From Nitrospirillum pindoramense (GTDB lineage: Bacteria > Pseudomonadota > Alphaproteobacteria > Azospirillales > Azospirillaceae): a stretch of DNA of 64,000 nucleotides. Location: contig NZ_VITR01000002.1 in NCBI RefSeq assembly GCF_007827955.1, positions 434,001 to 498,000 of the forward strand, read 5' to 3'. Positions 18,231 to 28,157 of this stretch are shown piece by piece. A model generated the notes under the pieces. The model saw nothing but the letters and a program-made list of their open reading frames with translations, ran no database searches and was not told where the DNA came from. The position numbers were made by a program, and so were the translations under genes. Position 1 is the stretch's first letter. Each line of letters begins with the position of its first letter.

Positions 18231-18938
18231 ATGCCTGCCCTTCCTCCCCGGGTGATCGCTTTGGATGGCGACGACACGCTCTGGCACAACGAGGCCATGT
18301 TCTCGACCTCGTACGCCGAGTTCCGCGACCTGCTGCTGCGCCACAGCGACCTGGACCAAGCCACCATTGATGAGCGCCTGCTGCTGGTGGAGCGGCGCAA
18401 CCTGGTGACCTACGGCTACGGCATCAAGGGTTTCACCCTGTCGATGATCGAGACCGCCCTGGAACTGACCGAGGGGCGCATCCCCGGCATCGCCATCGAG
18501 ACGCTGGTGCAGCGCGGCCGCGCCATGCTGGCCCACCCGGTGGAGTTGATCGATGGTGCTGTGGAGGTCATCGAGACGCTGCGGGAGCGGGACCATGAGG
18601 TGTGGCTGATCACCAAGGGCGACCTGTTCGACCAGGAAAGCAAGATCGCCCGCTCCGGCCTGGCCGATCTGTTCCACCGCATCGAGATCGTGTCGGAAAA
18701 GGACGACGCCACCTATCGCCGTCTGCTGGACCGCCACGGCGTGGACCCCGCCGACTTCGCCATGGCCGGCAACTCCCTGAAGTCCGACGTGCTGCCGGTG
18801 GCGGCCCTGGGCGGCCAGGGTTTCCACGTGCCCTACCACACCACCTGGGCCCACGAGATGGTGTCCGGCCCGATTCCCTACCCCTATACCGAGCTCGCAT
18901 CCTTACGTGAATTGCCGAGCGCGTTAGGGTCCAGGTAA
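18231..18938 (+). CDS. HAD-superfamily hydrolase
   Basis: 235 residues. HAD motif I is IALDGDDTLWHNE (DxDxT), motif II WLITKGD, motif III/IV VSEKDDATY and MAGNSLKSDVLPVAALGG. Cap-1 type insertion between motifs I and II. Substrate unknown; resembles YjjG/YfnB-like phosphatases. Co-directional with the MFS gene 20 bp upstream. Last GC-rich gene before the AT-rich cassette at 19.0 kb. Confidence 0.88.
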   Translation: MPALPPRVIALDGDDTLWHNEAMFSTSYAEFRDLLLRHSDLDQATIDERLLLVERRNLVTYGYGIKGFTLSMIETALELTEGRIPGIAIETLVQRGRAMLAHPVELIDGAVEVIETLRERDHEVWLITKGDLFDQESKIARSGLADLFHRIEIVSEKDDATYRRLLDRHGVDPADFAMAGNSLKSDVLPVAALGGQGFHVPYHTTWAHEMVSGPIPYPYTELASLRELPSALGSR

Positions 18939-19036
18939 GGAATCGACTCGGCTAGCTTGCCACTGACTTTAAAGGCGATTCGGGCTAACATATTCAAGAT
19001 ATTTTAAATTTCACTGCCATATGAAGGGAATGGAGT

Positions 19037-20113
19037 ATGGGGACGCAATCCGTAAGGTCTGCCTGGAGAAGAGCGCTTTCATACCTAAAGAAATGCTTTC
19101 TATCAACCATAATCCCATCCATGTTCACGGCATTATTCCTTTTTATTTTATTTGTTTCGACAAGACATGTTTTTGATTTTAATATCGTCAATAGCCAATC
19201 TTATTTTGGAGATATTATATCAGCATCTTTAATAAATATAGTCGCTTATATATCTGATATAATAAAATCTCTTTTTCCATGGCCATTTGTTTTTTTAGTT
19301 GCCTTTATTTCTATTGTATACTCACAATCTGCAGTGACATTCATGTTTGGCATTCTCCGATTTGTACGGAAAATTAAAATTCTCGGAACTGAGTTCGAAT
19401 TGGGAGATGTGGTAAAGCGCCAGATCGAGGGGGCCGCAAAGGAATTGGCGGATACAATAAACTCCTACTCGAGAGACGCAGATATTAAGATCAAGAGCGC
19501 CGCCTACGAGCGTAGAATATATGAAACCATGTCTTATTTCGTCGATAATCATATCGCGCCGTACTTACAGAATGGTGTCGAGACTGGAAATTTTCGATGC
19601 ACAATATACGTTCAAGACTATATAACGAGCACAAATCTCTATCAACTTGTTGAATATTTTCCGAGAAAAAATAAAAAAAAGACGGCCGGTCGCGTATTTT
19701 CTGATAGATATGGGATTATTGGAAAGATATGGCGCTCAGAAACCAGTCAGGTTGTTGGGAACCTTTTTCATCAAAACCCATCGCACAATAGTAAAAGTCA
19801 AGACGAGAAAATTCATATCATAATGAAGGACTGGGGAATGCACAAAGACGAGGCGGAAAATGCTATAAAGAAGCCGTCTTATCTGTGCGCACCGATTTTC
19901 ACACCGGATAGCGGAAAAAAAATTGGCTTGATATTTATGGACTCTGAAGAGAAGGATACTTTTTTGAACGGCAATATCATGGAATCCAATAAAGAAGAGA
20001 TCACACAAGAACTTCAAAACCATATAAACGATACATTTGGGAGAAAATTAGCAGAGATGGAGGATGAATTCTCTTCACTACGAATTCTCGTCGATCTGAA
20101 GCGGGGCCTCTAA
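19037..20113 (+). CDS. Two-TM protein with GAF-like domain
   Basis: 358 residues, not a family I can name. TM1 about residues 23-42 and TM2 about 81-105, both AT-rich coded; then a coiled region (115-160) and a cytoplasmic domain of about 190-335 with GAF-like features: an FSDRYGIIGKIWRS segment, SYLCAPIFTPDSGKKIGLIF, MDSEEKDTF. GAF domains bind small molecules such as cyclic nucleotides. RBS GGAATGGAG before the ATG at 19037. The stop at 20111-20113 is immediately followed by the ATG of a methyltransferase, so they are one operon. Strongly AT-rich against GC-rich neighbours: recent transfer. A sensor-effector role, perhaps in defence, is only a hypothesis. Confidence 0.72.
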   Translation: MGTQSVRSAWRRALSYLKKCFLSTIIPSMFTALFLFILFVSTRHVFDFNIVNSQSYFGDIISASLINIVAYISDIIKSLFPWPFVFLVAFISIVYSQSAVTFMFGILRFVRKIKILGTEFELGDVVKRQIEGAAKELADTINSYSRDADIKIKSAAYERRIYETMSYFVDNHIAPYLQNGVETGNFRCTIYVQDYITSTNLYQLVEYFPRKNKKKTAGRVFSDRYGIIGKIWRSETSQVVGNLFHQNPSHNSKSQDEKIHIIMKDWGMHKDEAENAIKKPSYLCAPIFTPDSGKKIGLIFMDSEEKDTFLNGNIMESNKEEITQELQNHINDTFGRKLAEMEDEFSSLRILVDLKRGL

Positions 20114-20797
20114 ATGAGCTATAACGATATAGGCTTAGAATACTATGATCCCGTTGCCCATCCAACTTGCCACAACTTCCGCGAGGCGGGCATTAGGCTT
20201 ATTTCCCATTTCCTCTCCGAGACTCCAGGAGAATTTGGTAAAATCTTGGAGATTGGCTGCGGAATGTCCATAATTGAAGAAATAAAACCGATCAAGATTA
20301 GCAAAAAATCTCACGTTGTTCTTAGTGATTTAAATATAAATATGATCAGTCACTCAATGAATCTAAAATCAATGAATATTGATATAGTTCTATGCGACGC
20401 TGGGAAGTTGCCTTTTAAGAACAGATATTTTGATTTGGTGATTTCGAACCTCGGAGATCCATATAATGGTCGAAATATGTGGGAATCAGTTAATTCAATC
20501 CTACATCACGGCGGCATGTTCATGTACACCACACCGTCTATCGAGTGGGCTAACAGCTTTAGATCAGGTCGGAAGGAAATATCAGACAAAGCATATTTCC
20601 AAAAGAAGGACGGATCTGATCTCTACCTGCCATCAAACATTATGACGGATGATGAAATCGTTAAATTGGCGGAAGATTCGGGTTTCAGAATGCTTTCCAT
20701 TGAAAAATTTGAGAACATTCACCTGCTCAAAAAGCCTATTTCTCCTAAATTATCCCATGGAACGCCATTTGTAACTTTATATGCCTGCGTGAAGTAA
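20114..20797 (+). CDS. Class I SAM-dependent methyltransferase
   Basis: 227 residues. Motif I KILEIGCGMSIIEE (about residues 43-56), motif II LSDLNINM, motif III-like FDLVISNLGDP and a post-motif IHLLKK tail. Ubie-type fold; substrate unknown. Starts directly after the stop of the TM-GAF gene with no gap and shares its AT-rich composition. Ends five bases from the convergent proB stop. No HsdM/Dam-like DPPY/NPPY motif, so DNA methylation is unlikely. Confidence 0.75.
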   Translation: MSYNDIGLEYYDPVAHPTCHNFREAGIRLISHFLSETPGEFGKILEIGCGMSIIEEIKPIKISKKSHVVLSDLNINMISHSMNLKSMNIDIVLCDAGKLPFKNRYFDLVISNLGDPYNGRNMWESVNSILHHGGMFMYTTPSIEWANSFRSGRKEISDKAYFQKKDGSDLYLPSNIMTDDEIVKLAEDSGFRMLSIEKFENIHLLKKPISPKLSHGTPFVTLYACVK

Positions 20798-20802
20798 CTC
20801 AC

Positions 20803-21990
20803 TCACCCCAGCGCCAGGTCGTCCCGGTGGATCATCTCGTCCCGGCCGCGCCAGCCCAGGCTGGCTTCGATCTCGGCGCTGCGGCGGCCCTGGATGCGGC
20901 GGGCATCTTCGGCGGAATAGGCAACCAGGCCGCGGGCGATGACGCGGCCGGCCTGGGTGCGGACGGCCACCAGGTCGCCGCGCTGGAAATCCCCTTCGAC
21001 CTCGCGCACGCCGGCGGGCAGCAGGCTGCCGCCCCGGGCCAGGGCCTGGGCCGCGCCCTCATCCACCACCAGGGTCCCCGCTGGCTTGAGTGACCCTGCA
21101 ATCCAGCGTTTGCGCGCCGTGCCGGGGCCGGCCGACGGCAGGAACCAGGTGCACAGCGCCCCACCCTGCTCCGCCGTCTTCTCCAGCGCCGCCAGGGGGT
21201 TCATGCGCTTGCCCGAGACGATGGCCATGCGGCAGCCGGCGGCCACGGCGATGCGGGCGGCGGCGATCTTGGTGACCATGCCGCCGCTGCTGTAGCCGGC
21301 GGGAGGTTCCCCCGCCATGGCCTCGATCTCCGGCGTCACCTCGGTCACCACCGGCAGATGCTTGGCCGCCGGGTCCTTGCGCGGGTCGGCGGTGTAGAGG
21401 CCGTCGATGTCGGACATGAGGATCAGGGTGTCGGCGCTGATCATCTGCGCCACGCGGGCGGCCAGGCGGTCGTTGTCGCCAAAGCGAATCTCGGCGGTGG
21501 CCACGGTGTCGTTCTCGTTGATCACGGGAACGGCGCCCAGCTTCAGCAGGGTCTCGATGGTGGCGCGGCCGTTCAGGTGGCGGCGGCGGTCCTCGGTATC
21601 GTCCAGGGTCAGCAGCACCTGGGCCACGGTGATGTCGTGGCGGGCCAGGGTTTCCTGATAGGCGTGGGCCAGGCGGATCTGGCCGGTGGCGGCGGCGGCC
21701 TGCTTTTCCTCAAGCTTCAGCGGGCGGCCCACCAGGCCCAGATGCTCCCGCCCCACGGCCACGGCGCCGGAGGAAACGATGACCACGTCGACGCCCCGGC
21801 GGCGCAATGCGGCCACGTCATCGCACACGCTGTCCAGCCAGTCGCGGCGGATGCGGTGCGTCTCGCCATCCACCAGCAGGGCGGAGCCGATCTTGACGAT
21901 CAGCCGTTTGGCGCCCAACACCGGCGGGACATCAAACACCGCCGCCGCACGGGTTGAGGAAATTTCCGTGCGGTCGGCGGCGTCGTTCAT
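20803..21990 (-). CDS. proB: Glutamate 5-kinase with PUA domain
   Basis: 395 residues. First enzyme of proline synthesis, L-glutamate to gamma-glutamyl phosphate. Amino-acid kinase domain: [81 protein letters not shown]-terminal PUA domain from about residue 295 ([22 protein letters not shown]). Three bases after obgE stop, so last gene of the rplU-rpmA-obgE-proB run. Normally feedback-inhibited by proline (family knowledge). Confidence 0.96.
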   Translation of the reverse strand: MNDAADRTEISSTRAAAVFDVPPVLGAKRLIVKIGSALLVDGETHRIRRDWLDSVCDDVAALRRRGVDVVIVSSGAVAVGREHLGLVGRPLKLEEKQAAAATGQIRLAHAYQETLARHDITVAQVLLTLDDTEDRRRHLNGRATIETLLKLGAVPVINENDTVATAEIRFGDNDRLAARVAQMISADTLILMSDIDGLYTADPRKDPAAKHLPVVTEVTPEIEAMAGEPPAGYSSGGMVTKIAAARIAVAAGCRMAIVSGKRMNPLAALEKTAEQGGALCTWFLPSAGPGTARKRWIAGSLKPAGTLVVDEGAAQALARGGSLLPAGVREVEGDFQRGDLVAVRTQAGRVIARGLVAYSAEDARRIQGRRSAEIEASLGWRGRDEMIHRDDLALG

Positions 21991-21993
21991 TTT

Positions 21994-23088
<1,095 letters not shown>

Positions 23089-23119
23089 TTATGTCATGGC
23101 CTTTGAATTATCAAAGGCC

Positions 23120-23208
23120 CCCTCAAACGCCGGGCGGCCACATCCGTGGCCTTGGCTTCCTCGCTCCGCCCTTCGGTGCTCGCTCCGGCGGACGCGGTCG
23201 CGTCCTAG
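23120..23208 (-). repeat. Dispersed intergenic hairpin element, copy R4
   Basis: Minus orientation, between rpmA (3' side) and obgE. P1 reads GGACGCGACCGCGTCC (23190-23205), P3 GGCCACGGATGTGGCC (23136-23151), ending CGTTTGAGGGG. The middle segment is GCGAGCACCGAAGGGCG, subtype shared with R1 and lacking the long P2 stem. Confidence 0.85.
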
Positions 23209-23247
23209 CAGGGGAGTGGGAGACTGGGCGGCACGCGGCAAATGCAA

Positions 23248-23277
23248 ATCGGGGGAACGGTCACCCGTCCCCCCGAT
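23248..23277 (-). terminator. Terminator after rpmA
   Basis: Stem ATCGGGGG-A-ACGG / CCGT-C-CCCCCGAT with a 4-nt loop, followed on the minus strand by TTTGCATTTG. Lies 34 bp after the rpmA stop. Probably attenuates transcription from rplU-rpmA into obgE. Confidence 0.65.
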
Positions 23278-23310
23278 CAGAGTCAAAACACCTGATGCCG
23301 AAGCGGCAGG

Positions 23311-23592
23311 TTACTCGGCGGCGGCGGCCACCGGCTCCTGGGCCAGCTCGACGGACACGTAGGTGCGGCCCTGACGGCCGGTGTGGAACTTCACGGCGCC
23401 ATCGGCGACCGCGAAAATGGTGTGGTCCTTGCCCAGGCCCACGTTGGCGCCGGGGTGGAACTTCGTGCCGCGCTGGCGGACGATGATGTTGCCGGAAACG
23501 ACGGCTTCACCGCCGAAGGCCTTCACGCCCAGACGACGACCGGCGCTGTCACGACCGTTGCGGGAGCTACCGCCTGCCTTTTTATGTGCCAT
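23311..23592 (-). CDS. rpmA: 50S ribosomal protein L27
   Basis: 93 residues, full length. Opens [20 protein letters not shown] and continues [28 protein letters not shown], the conserved L27 core; the basic N-terminus reaches the peptidyl-transferase centre. Follows rplU with a 37-bp gap in the standard L21-L27 order. Confidence 0.98.
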   Translation of the reverse strand: MAHKKAGGSSRNGRDSAGRRLGVKAFGGEAVVSGNIIVRQRGTKFHPGANVGLGKDHTIFAVADGAVKFHTGRQGRTYVSVELAQEPVAAAAE

Positions 23593-23629
23593 CTCGAAAA
23601 CTCCTTAAATCTAGCGGGTCGGCTGCCGA

Positions 23630-23947
23630 TCAGGCGCCGGCCTGGATGTCGGTGATGCGCAGGATCGTCAGGTCCTGACGATGGCCATTCTTGCGGCGGT
23701 AGTTCTGCCGGCGCTTCTTCTTGAAGATGATGATGTGCGGCGCATGGGCCTGGGCCACCACGGTGGCCGTCACGGCGGCGCCAGCCACCAGCGGGGTGCC
23801 GACGGTGGTGTTGCCGGCATCGCTGACCAGCAGGACCTCGTCCAGCTTCAGGGAGGCGCCGGCTTCACCCGCCAGCTTCTCAACCTTAATGACGTCGCCG
23901 GCCGCGACCTTGTACTGCTTACCGCCGGTGCGGATGACTGCGAACAT
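23630..23947 (-). CDS. rplU: 50S ribosomal protein L21
   Basis: 105 residues, full length. [25 protein letters not shown] start and [20 protein letters not shown] basic signature are diagnostic of L21, which binds 23S rRNA. First gene of the L21-L27 operon, with a consensus sigma70 promoter 105 bp upstream and a leader hairpin. Confidence 0.98.
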   Translation of the reverse strand: MFAVIRTGGKQYKVAAGDVIKVEKLAGEAGASLKLDEVLLVSDAGNTTVGTPLVAGAAVTATVVAQAHAPHIIIFKKKRRQNYRRKNGHRQDLTILRITDIQAGA

Positions 23948-24012
23948 TCTAGCCCACCACTGATCTGGCCGGGCCCAGCCGAGAGTGGCCAGCGCCCACG
24001 CAAAACGGAACG

Positions 24013-24035
24013 ACGGGACCTAGCACAGGACCCGT
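24013..24035 (-). promoter_or_regulatory. Leader hairpin of rplU mRNA
   Basis: On the minus strand ACGGG-T-CCT-gtgct-AGG-T-CCCGT folds with one T/T mismatch, between the promoter and the rplU start. May be an autoregulatory L21 leader; inference only. Confidence 0.35.
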
Positions 24036-24051
24036 TTCTAAGAGAGCGCGC

Positions 24052-24079
24052 ACTATACAGGCGACCCGGCCCCTGTCAA
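24052..24079 (-). promoter_or_regulatory. Sigma70-type promoter of rplU-rpmA
   Basis: On the minus strand TTGACA (24074-24079), 16-bp spacer, TATAGT (24052-24057): nearly consensus -35 and -10. The transcript would have a leader of about 100 nt. Confidence 0.75.
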
Positions 24080-24135
24080 GCACCCCCAATACGAGTCCGC
24101 GCGGAATCTCCGCGCCCGGCACCGTTGCGGGATTC

Positions 24136-24939
24136 TCAGGGCTCCGCGTCCGGGTCCATGCCGGTGCCGGAGGAAGCGATCAGCCGGGGCAGAAGCCGCC
24201 GTTCCGCCGCCAGGCCGGAGAAGGCCGGCTGCGCCACCGAGGGGGCCATGCGCCGCCGCGGCTCGACCACGCGGGTGGCGGTGGTGGCGTAAATCTGCTT
24301 GCTGGCCTCCACGATCTGGACGCCGGCGAAGGCCTTGAACCAGCGGGCCCCCAGGTTTTCCACCGCGCCCGCCGACGCCATGAAGAATCGGGAGGTCACG
24401 GGCGGCATGAACAGGGCCGACGTCTCCCGCTCCGGCACGAACAGGTTGGCGCGCAAGACGCGGCGCAACTGGCCGGAGGAAAAGGGCGACCCGTGGCCGA
24501 AAGGGGTGCGGTCGGTGCGGGCCCAGATGCCGCGCCGGTTGGGCACGACGGCGATCAGGCGCCCGCCCCCCGCCAGCACGCGCCAGATCTCCTGCATCAT
24601 GGGCTTCAGGTGCTCGGTGAACTCCAGCCCATGGACCAGCAGCACGCGATCGACCGACATATTGGGGAACGGCAGTTCCGATTCTTCGCCCAGCGTCACC
24701 AGCCCCGGCCCTTCCGGCGGCCAGAAGACCACCCCCTGGGCGGCGGGCATGACGGCCATCACCCGCTCCGCCTCTGTCAGGAAGGGGCGCAGGAAGGGCG
24801 TGGCGTAGCCGATGCCCAGCACGCGCTGGCCGGTGACATCGGGCCACAGCTCCCGCAGGCGGCGGCGCACCAGGCGCCGGACCACCTGGCCCAGGCTGGT
24901 TTCATAGAATTCGCGCAGGTCGACGACATCGTTATACAT
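24136..24939 (-). CDS. SAM-dependent methyltransferase-like protein
   Basis: 267 residues. Class I methyltransferase fold with a degenerate motif I (VLGIGYATPFLRPFL, about residues 40-54), then LPFPNMSVDRVLLVHGLEFTEH and IWRVLAGGGRLIAVVPNRRG, as in Methyltransf_11 proteins common next to gloB in alphaproteobacteria. Substrate unknown. Loss of the usual GxGxG leaves SAM binding unproven. Stand-alone gene upstream of the ribosomal operon on the same strand, with 56 bp between its stop and that promoter. Confidence 0.78.
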   Translation of the reverse strand: MYNDVVDLREFYETSLGQVVRRLVRRRLRELWPDVTGQRVLGIGYATPFLRPFLTEAERVMAVMPAAQGVVFWPPEGPGLVTLGEESELPFPNMSVDRVLLVHGLEFTEHLKPMMQEIWRVLAGGGRLIAVVPNRRGIWARTDRTPFGHGSPFSSGQLRRVLRANLFVPERETSALFMPPVTSRFFMASAGAVENLGARWFKAFAGVQIVEASKQIYATTATRVVEPRRRMAPSVAQPAFSGLAAERRLLPRLIASSGTGMDPDAEP

Positions 24940-25098
24940 CGGGCGGATGCTAGCATGGCGGGCGCGGGTTCGCCTATTAGGCCTGGAGCCCTAAAACCTA
25001 TAACCATGCCGGCCGCCTCCCCTGCGACGCGGCCGCCGCTTGTGGCGGGGCGAATCGGCGCTTACCTTCCAGGGTGAACGCCTTGGGAGGCCCCCGCC

Positions 25099-25569
25099 AT
25101 GTTCCGCTTCGCCCCCGCCTTGATCACCGCGACCCTTGCCGCCGGCCTGCTGGCCGGCTGCGCCGCCGACCCAGCCGCCGATAAGGGCGCCCCCGGAACC
25201 CAGACGGCCGACGCCGAGTCGCGGGACCGGGGCCAGATGTGCATCCCCGTGCGCACCATCCGCCGCACCCAGGTCATCGATGAAAGCACCATCCTGGTGG
25301 AGATGCAGGACCGCACCAAGTTCATCCGCATCAACCTGGCCGGCCGGTGCACAGGGCTGGGCTTCTACGGCTTCGCCTACGTTTCCCATAATGATGAGCT
25401 GTGCCGCACCGATCCCCTGACCCTGGTGGGCATGCCCGTGCCGCCCGTCTGCCTGATCGACAGCATGATCCCCATCGACAAGGCCGAGGCCGACGCCCTG
25501 AAGGCCAAGCCGAAGACGGACAAGCCGTCGGATACGGCGACGCCGGCGCCCAAGGTGGACGGCGACTGA
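25099..25569 (+). CDS. Small lipoprotein, DUF6491-like
   Basis: 156 residues. Lipobox LLAG-C21 after a short hydrophobic signal (MFRFAPALITATLAAGLLAG) marks a lipoprotein. The mature domain has four Cys (including MCIPVRTI, LAGRCTGLGFY, DELCRTDP, PPVCLID) likely forming disulfides, resembling DUF6491. The tail is Lys/Pro/Asp-rich. Function unknown. Converges on the TRIC-like gene with a 4-bp gap. Confidence 0.78.
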   Translation: MFRFAPALITATLAAGLLAGCAADPAADKGAPGTQTADAESRDRGQMCIPVRTIRRTQVIDESTILVEMQDRTKFIRINLAGRCTGLGFYGFAYVSHNDELCRTDPLTLVGMPVPPVCLIDSMIPIDKAEADALKAKPKTDKPSDTATPAPKVDGD

Positions 25570-25573
25570 AACG

Positions 25574-26203
25574 TCAGCCGGCCAGCCCCGCCGCCGTGGG
25601 CAGGGCCCAGTGGCGCCAGACGCTGACCATGCGCAGGACGAAGCAGGCGCCGCCCCCCATCAAGGCGGCATAGCGCGGGGCGACGCCCAGGCGGATGGCG
25701 GCGGTCATCACCGCGGCCCCCAGCAGGGCCGCCGTGGCATAGACATCGACCCGCAGGATGGCCGGCACCTGGGCCAGCAGCAGGTCGCGCAGGGTGCCGC
25801 CGCCCACCCCGGTGATGGTGCCCATCAGCACGGCGCTGAAGGGCGGTATGTGGCGGTTCAGCGCCTTTTCCGTGCCGGCCACGGCGAACAGCGACAGGCC
25901 GGCGGCGTCCAGCGTGGTCATCCACCCCAGAGGGCCCTGGCCCACCGGAATCTGGCCAACGATGGCGTGGCCGGCGAAAGTGGCGCCCCCGGCGGCGAAG
26001 GCCATGGCGGGATAGCGCCAGTCGCGCAGCGCCGTGGGCGGCGCCGCCCCGATCAGCAGGTCGCGCAGCACGCCGCCGCCCAGGGCAGTGGCGAAGGACA
26101 GGACCAGCACCCCGAACAGGTCCAGCCCACCCCGCAACGCCGCCATAGCGCCCTCGACCGCGAACAGCACGGTGCCGGCCATGTCCGCCACGGCCAGCAC
26201 CAT
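25574..26203 (-). CDS. Trimeric intracellular cation (TRIC)/YicG-type membrane protein
   Basis: 209 residues from the ATG at 26203, preferred because AGGAAG lies six bases upstream; the ATG at 26221 adds six. Two copies of the UPF0126/TRIC glycine motif: ATALGGGVLRDLLIG (about 40-55) and TGVGGGTLRDLLLAQ (about 128-142), within seven hydrophobic segments. Bacterial TRIC homologues are K+-permeable channels; some YicG-like members have been tied to glycine uptake. Transport substrate not predictable. Confidence 0.85.
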   Translation of the reverse strand: MVLAVADMAGTVLFAVEGAMAALRGGLDLFGVLVLSFATALGGGVLRDLLIGAAPPTALRDWRYPAMAFAAGGATFAGHAIVGQIPVGQGPLGWMTTLDAAGLSLFAVAGTEKALNRHIPPFSAVLMGTITGVGGGTLRDLLLAQVPAILRVDVYATAALLGAAVMTAAIRLGVAPRYAALMGGGACFVLRMVSVWRHWALPTAAGLAG

Positions 26204-26324
26204 ATCCGTCTTCCTGCCCATCCCTTCCCCAACAGCGCATCCCGATACCGGGCGGCAGGGTTACACCGTCGCGCGGCGGCTGGCGAGGGAATCGGCCGCC
26301 TGGGAAACGGTGGCCTGGGAAGCG

Positions 26325-27581
26325 TCAGGCCCGGCGCCGCAGCTGCCGGTGGATCAGCAGGACCGCCAGCAGCCCCCCCACCGCGACCAGGGGCACGAGG
26401 CTGAGCAGCAAACCCGAGGCCGATAACCCCGCCTGCACGAGGGCAGTGCCCAGCAACGGCCCGAAGATGGACCCCAGGCGCCCGGCGGCCACCGCCCCGC
26501 CCACGCCGGTGCCACGGATGGCGATGGGGTAGCATGCGGGGGCCGCGGCGTAGAGCGTGGCCTGGGTGGTCAGGATCATGGCGCCGGCACCCAGGCCCAC
26601 CCCTATGGCCACCGTCAGGTTGGGCGGCATCAAGGCCAGCAGCACGAGGAAGAGAGCCAGGCCCAAAAAGACGGTGATGGCGAAACTGAAGCGCCGCGGG
26701 CCGTCCAGCAGAGGCCCGGTGATGCCGCAAGCGATGGCGCCCGAGATGTTCAGCACCAGTTGGATCAGCCCCGCCTGCGGCTTGCTGAACCCCCGGTCGG
26801 TCATCAGCAGGGGCAGCCAGCTGAGCAGCAGGTACAGCACCATCAGGGTGGCGAAGAAGGCCAGCCACAACAGCACCGTCTCCGCCGCGCGGCCGCCGCC
26901 GAACAGGATGGTGAGAACGCCGGGCCGCCCCTCCTTGTCCGCGGCCGCGGCCACGCGGAAGGCGCGCGACTCGGGCAGGGCCCAGATCAGCAGGGGCAGG
27001 ACCAGCAGCGGCGCACCGCCGGCGGCATAGAAGATGGTGCGCCAACTGTCGAAGCCGCCGCTCATCGCGGCGAAGATGGCGATAAGGCTGACGATGGCAC
27101 CGCCCAGCGGCATGCCGCCATACATCAGGGAAACGGCGCCACCGCTGCGTCCCGGCGGGCTGTTCTCCGCCGCCAGCGCCACCAGGTTGGGCAGCGTGCC
27201 CCCCAGCCCCAGGCCCGTGGCCAGGCGCATGAGGAACAGGGTGGTGAAGTCCGGCGACAAGGCGGTGGCGACCGTGAACAGGCCGAACAGGGCGACGGAG
27301 ACAACCAGCACGGCCTTGCGCCCGAAATGGTCGGCCAGCCGCCCGCCCACCAACGCGCCCAGGAACAGGCCGATGGTGCCGGCGCTGAAGAAGATGCCCA
27401 ACTGGCCCGGCGTCAGGTGCAGCGCCGGGGCCAGCTTCGGCGCCGCCACGCCGGCGGCCTGCAAATCCACCCCCTCCAGGATGGCGACCAGCAGGCACAG
27501 AAGCGTCGTTCGGTTCAACAGACCGCCGGCCGCCGCCATGGGGGCACCGGCGGGCGCGGGCACCGCGTCTTGGTTCAGCAC
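26325..27581 (-). CDS. MFS transporter, aromatic acid:H+ symporter type
   Basis: 418 residues, 12 TM. LEGVDLQAAGVAAPKLAP (TM1 with the acidic residue of the AAHS family) and GALVGGRLADHFGRKAVLVV (loop 2-3) match 3-(3-hydroxyphenyl)propionate/4-hydroxybenzoate permeases such as MhpT and PcaK. GTG start at 27581 with GGGAGAGGAAC upstream. Downstream of lspA on the same strand (81 bp). No aromatic catabolic genes are visible nearby, so the substrate is a guess. Confidence 0.83.
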   Translation of the reverse strand: MLNQDAVPAPAGAPMAAAGGLLNRTTLLCLLVAILEGVDLQAAGVAAPKLAPALHLTPGQLGIFFSAGTIGLFLGALVGGRLADHFGRKAVLVVSVALFGLFTVATALSPDFTTLFLMRLATGLGLGGTLPNLVALAAENSPPGRSGGAVSLMYGGMPLGGAIVSLIAIFAAMSGGFDSWRTIFYAAGGAPLLVLPLLIWALPESRAFRVAAAADKEGRPGVLTILFGGGRAAETVLLWLAFFATLMVLYLLLSWLPLLMTDRGFSKPQAGLIQLVLNISGAIACGITGPLLDGPRRFSFAITVFLGLALFLVLLALMPPNLTVAIGVGLGAGAMILTTQATLYAAAPACYPIAIRGTGVGGAVAAGRLGSIFGPLLGTALVQAGLSASGLLLSLVPLVAVGGLLAVLLIHRQLRRRA

Positions 27582-27662
27582 GTTCCTCTCCCGTTTGTTC
27601 TTATGGGCGGGATTAAGGTGCGCGCGGAAACGATGGATGTCCAGAAAAGTTGCTGAACATAA

Positions 27663-28157
27663 CTATACGCGGCGCATTCCGCCCCTGAACCCACCCGCCA
27701 CGAACAGCGCCACCCCCGCCATCAGGCCCACATCGGCGATGTTGAAGATGCCGGTGCGCAAGGGGCCGATGCCCAGGTTCAGGAAATCGAACACCATGCC
27801 GTCCTGACGCAGACGGTCCAGCAGGTTGCCCAGGCCGCCGCCCAGGAAACTGCCGGCACCCAGCAGTTCCAGGCACCCGAGCGTCTTGGCCCGCAGGCTC
27901 CACACCAGCAGGGCCGCCAGGACCAGGGCCACGCCCACGGTGAAGACCAGGCCGCGCGCGTGGTCGTCCAGCCCGGCGCCCAGGCTGAGGAAGGCGCCGG
28001 GGTTGTTGACCGGCGTCACCAGGATGGCGCCGCCCAGCGCGGTCAGTTCCACCCCCGGCGTCAGCGCCTGTTTCAGCCAGGCCTTGGTCGCCTGGTCGGT
28101 GGCGAACCAGGCGAATGCCGCGGGCAGCAGCCAGCGCAGGCGGTCTTGCAGGGTCAT
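27663..28157 (-). CDS. lspA: Lipoprotein signal peptidase (signal peptidase II)
   Basis: 164 residues, four TM. Catalytic aspartates D124 (GMVFDFLNL) and D142 (FNIADVGL) sit at the usual positions; NNPGAFLSLG is the conserved NxGxxF-type loop and GGGLGNLLDRL precedes D124. Cleaves prolipoproteins at the lipobox Cys. Unusual context: the ATG overlaps the stop of an AraC-family regulator (ATGA), not ileS or a M16 peptidase. A second lspA elsewhere in the genome would fit. Confidence 0.88.
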   Translation of the reverse strand: MTLQDRLRWLLPAAFAWFATDQATKAWLKQALTPGVELTALGGAILVTPVNNPGAFLSLGAGLDDHARGLVFTVGVALVLAALLVWSLRAKTLGCLELLGAGSFLGGGLGNLLDRLRQDGMVFDFLNLGIGPLRTGIFNIADVGLMAGVALFVAGGFRGGMRRV

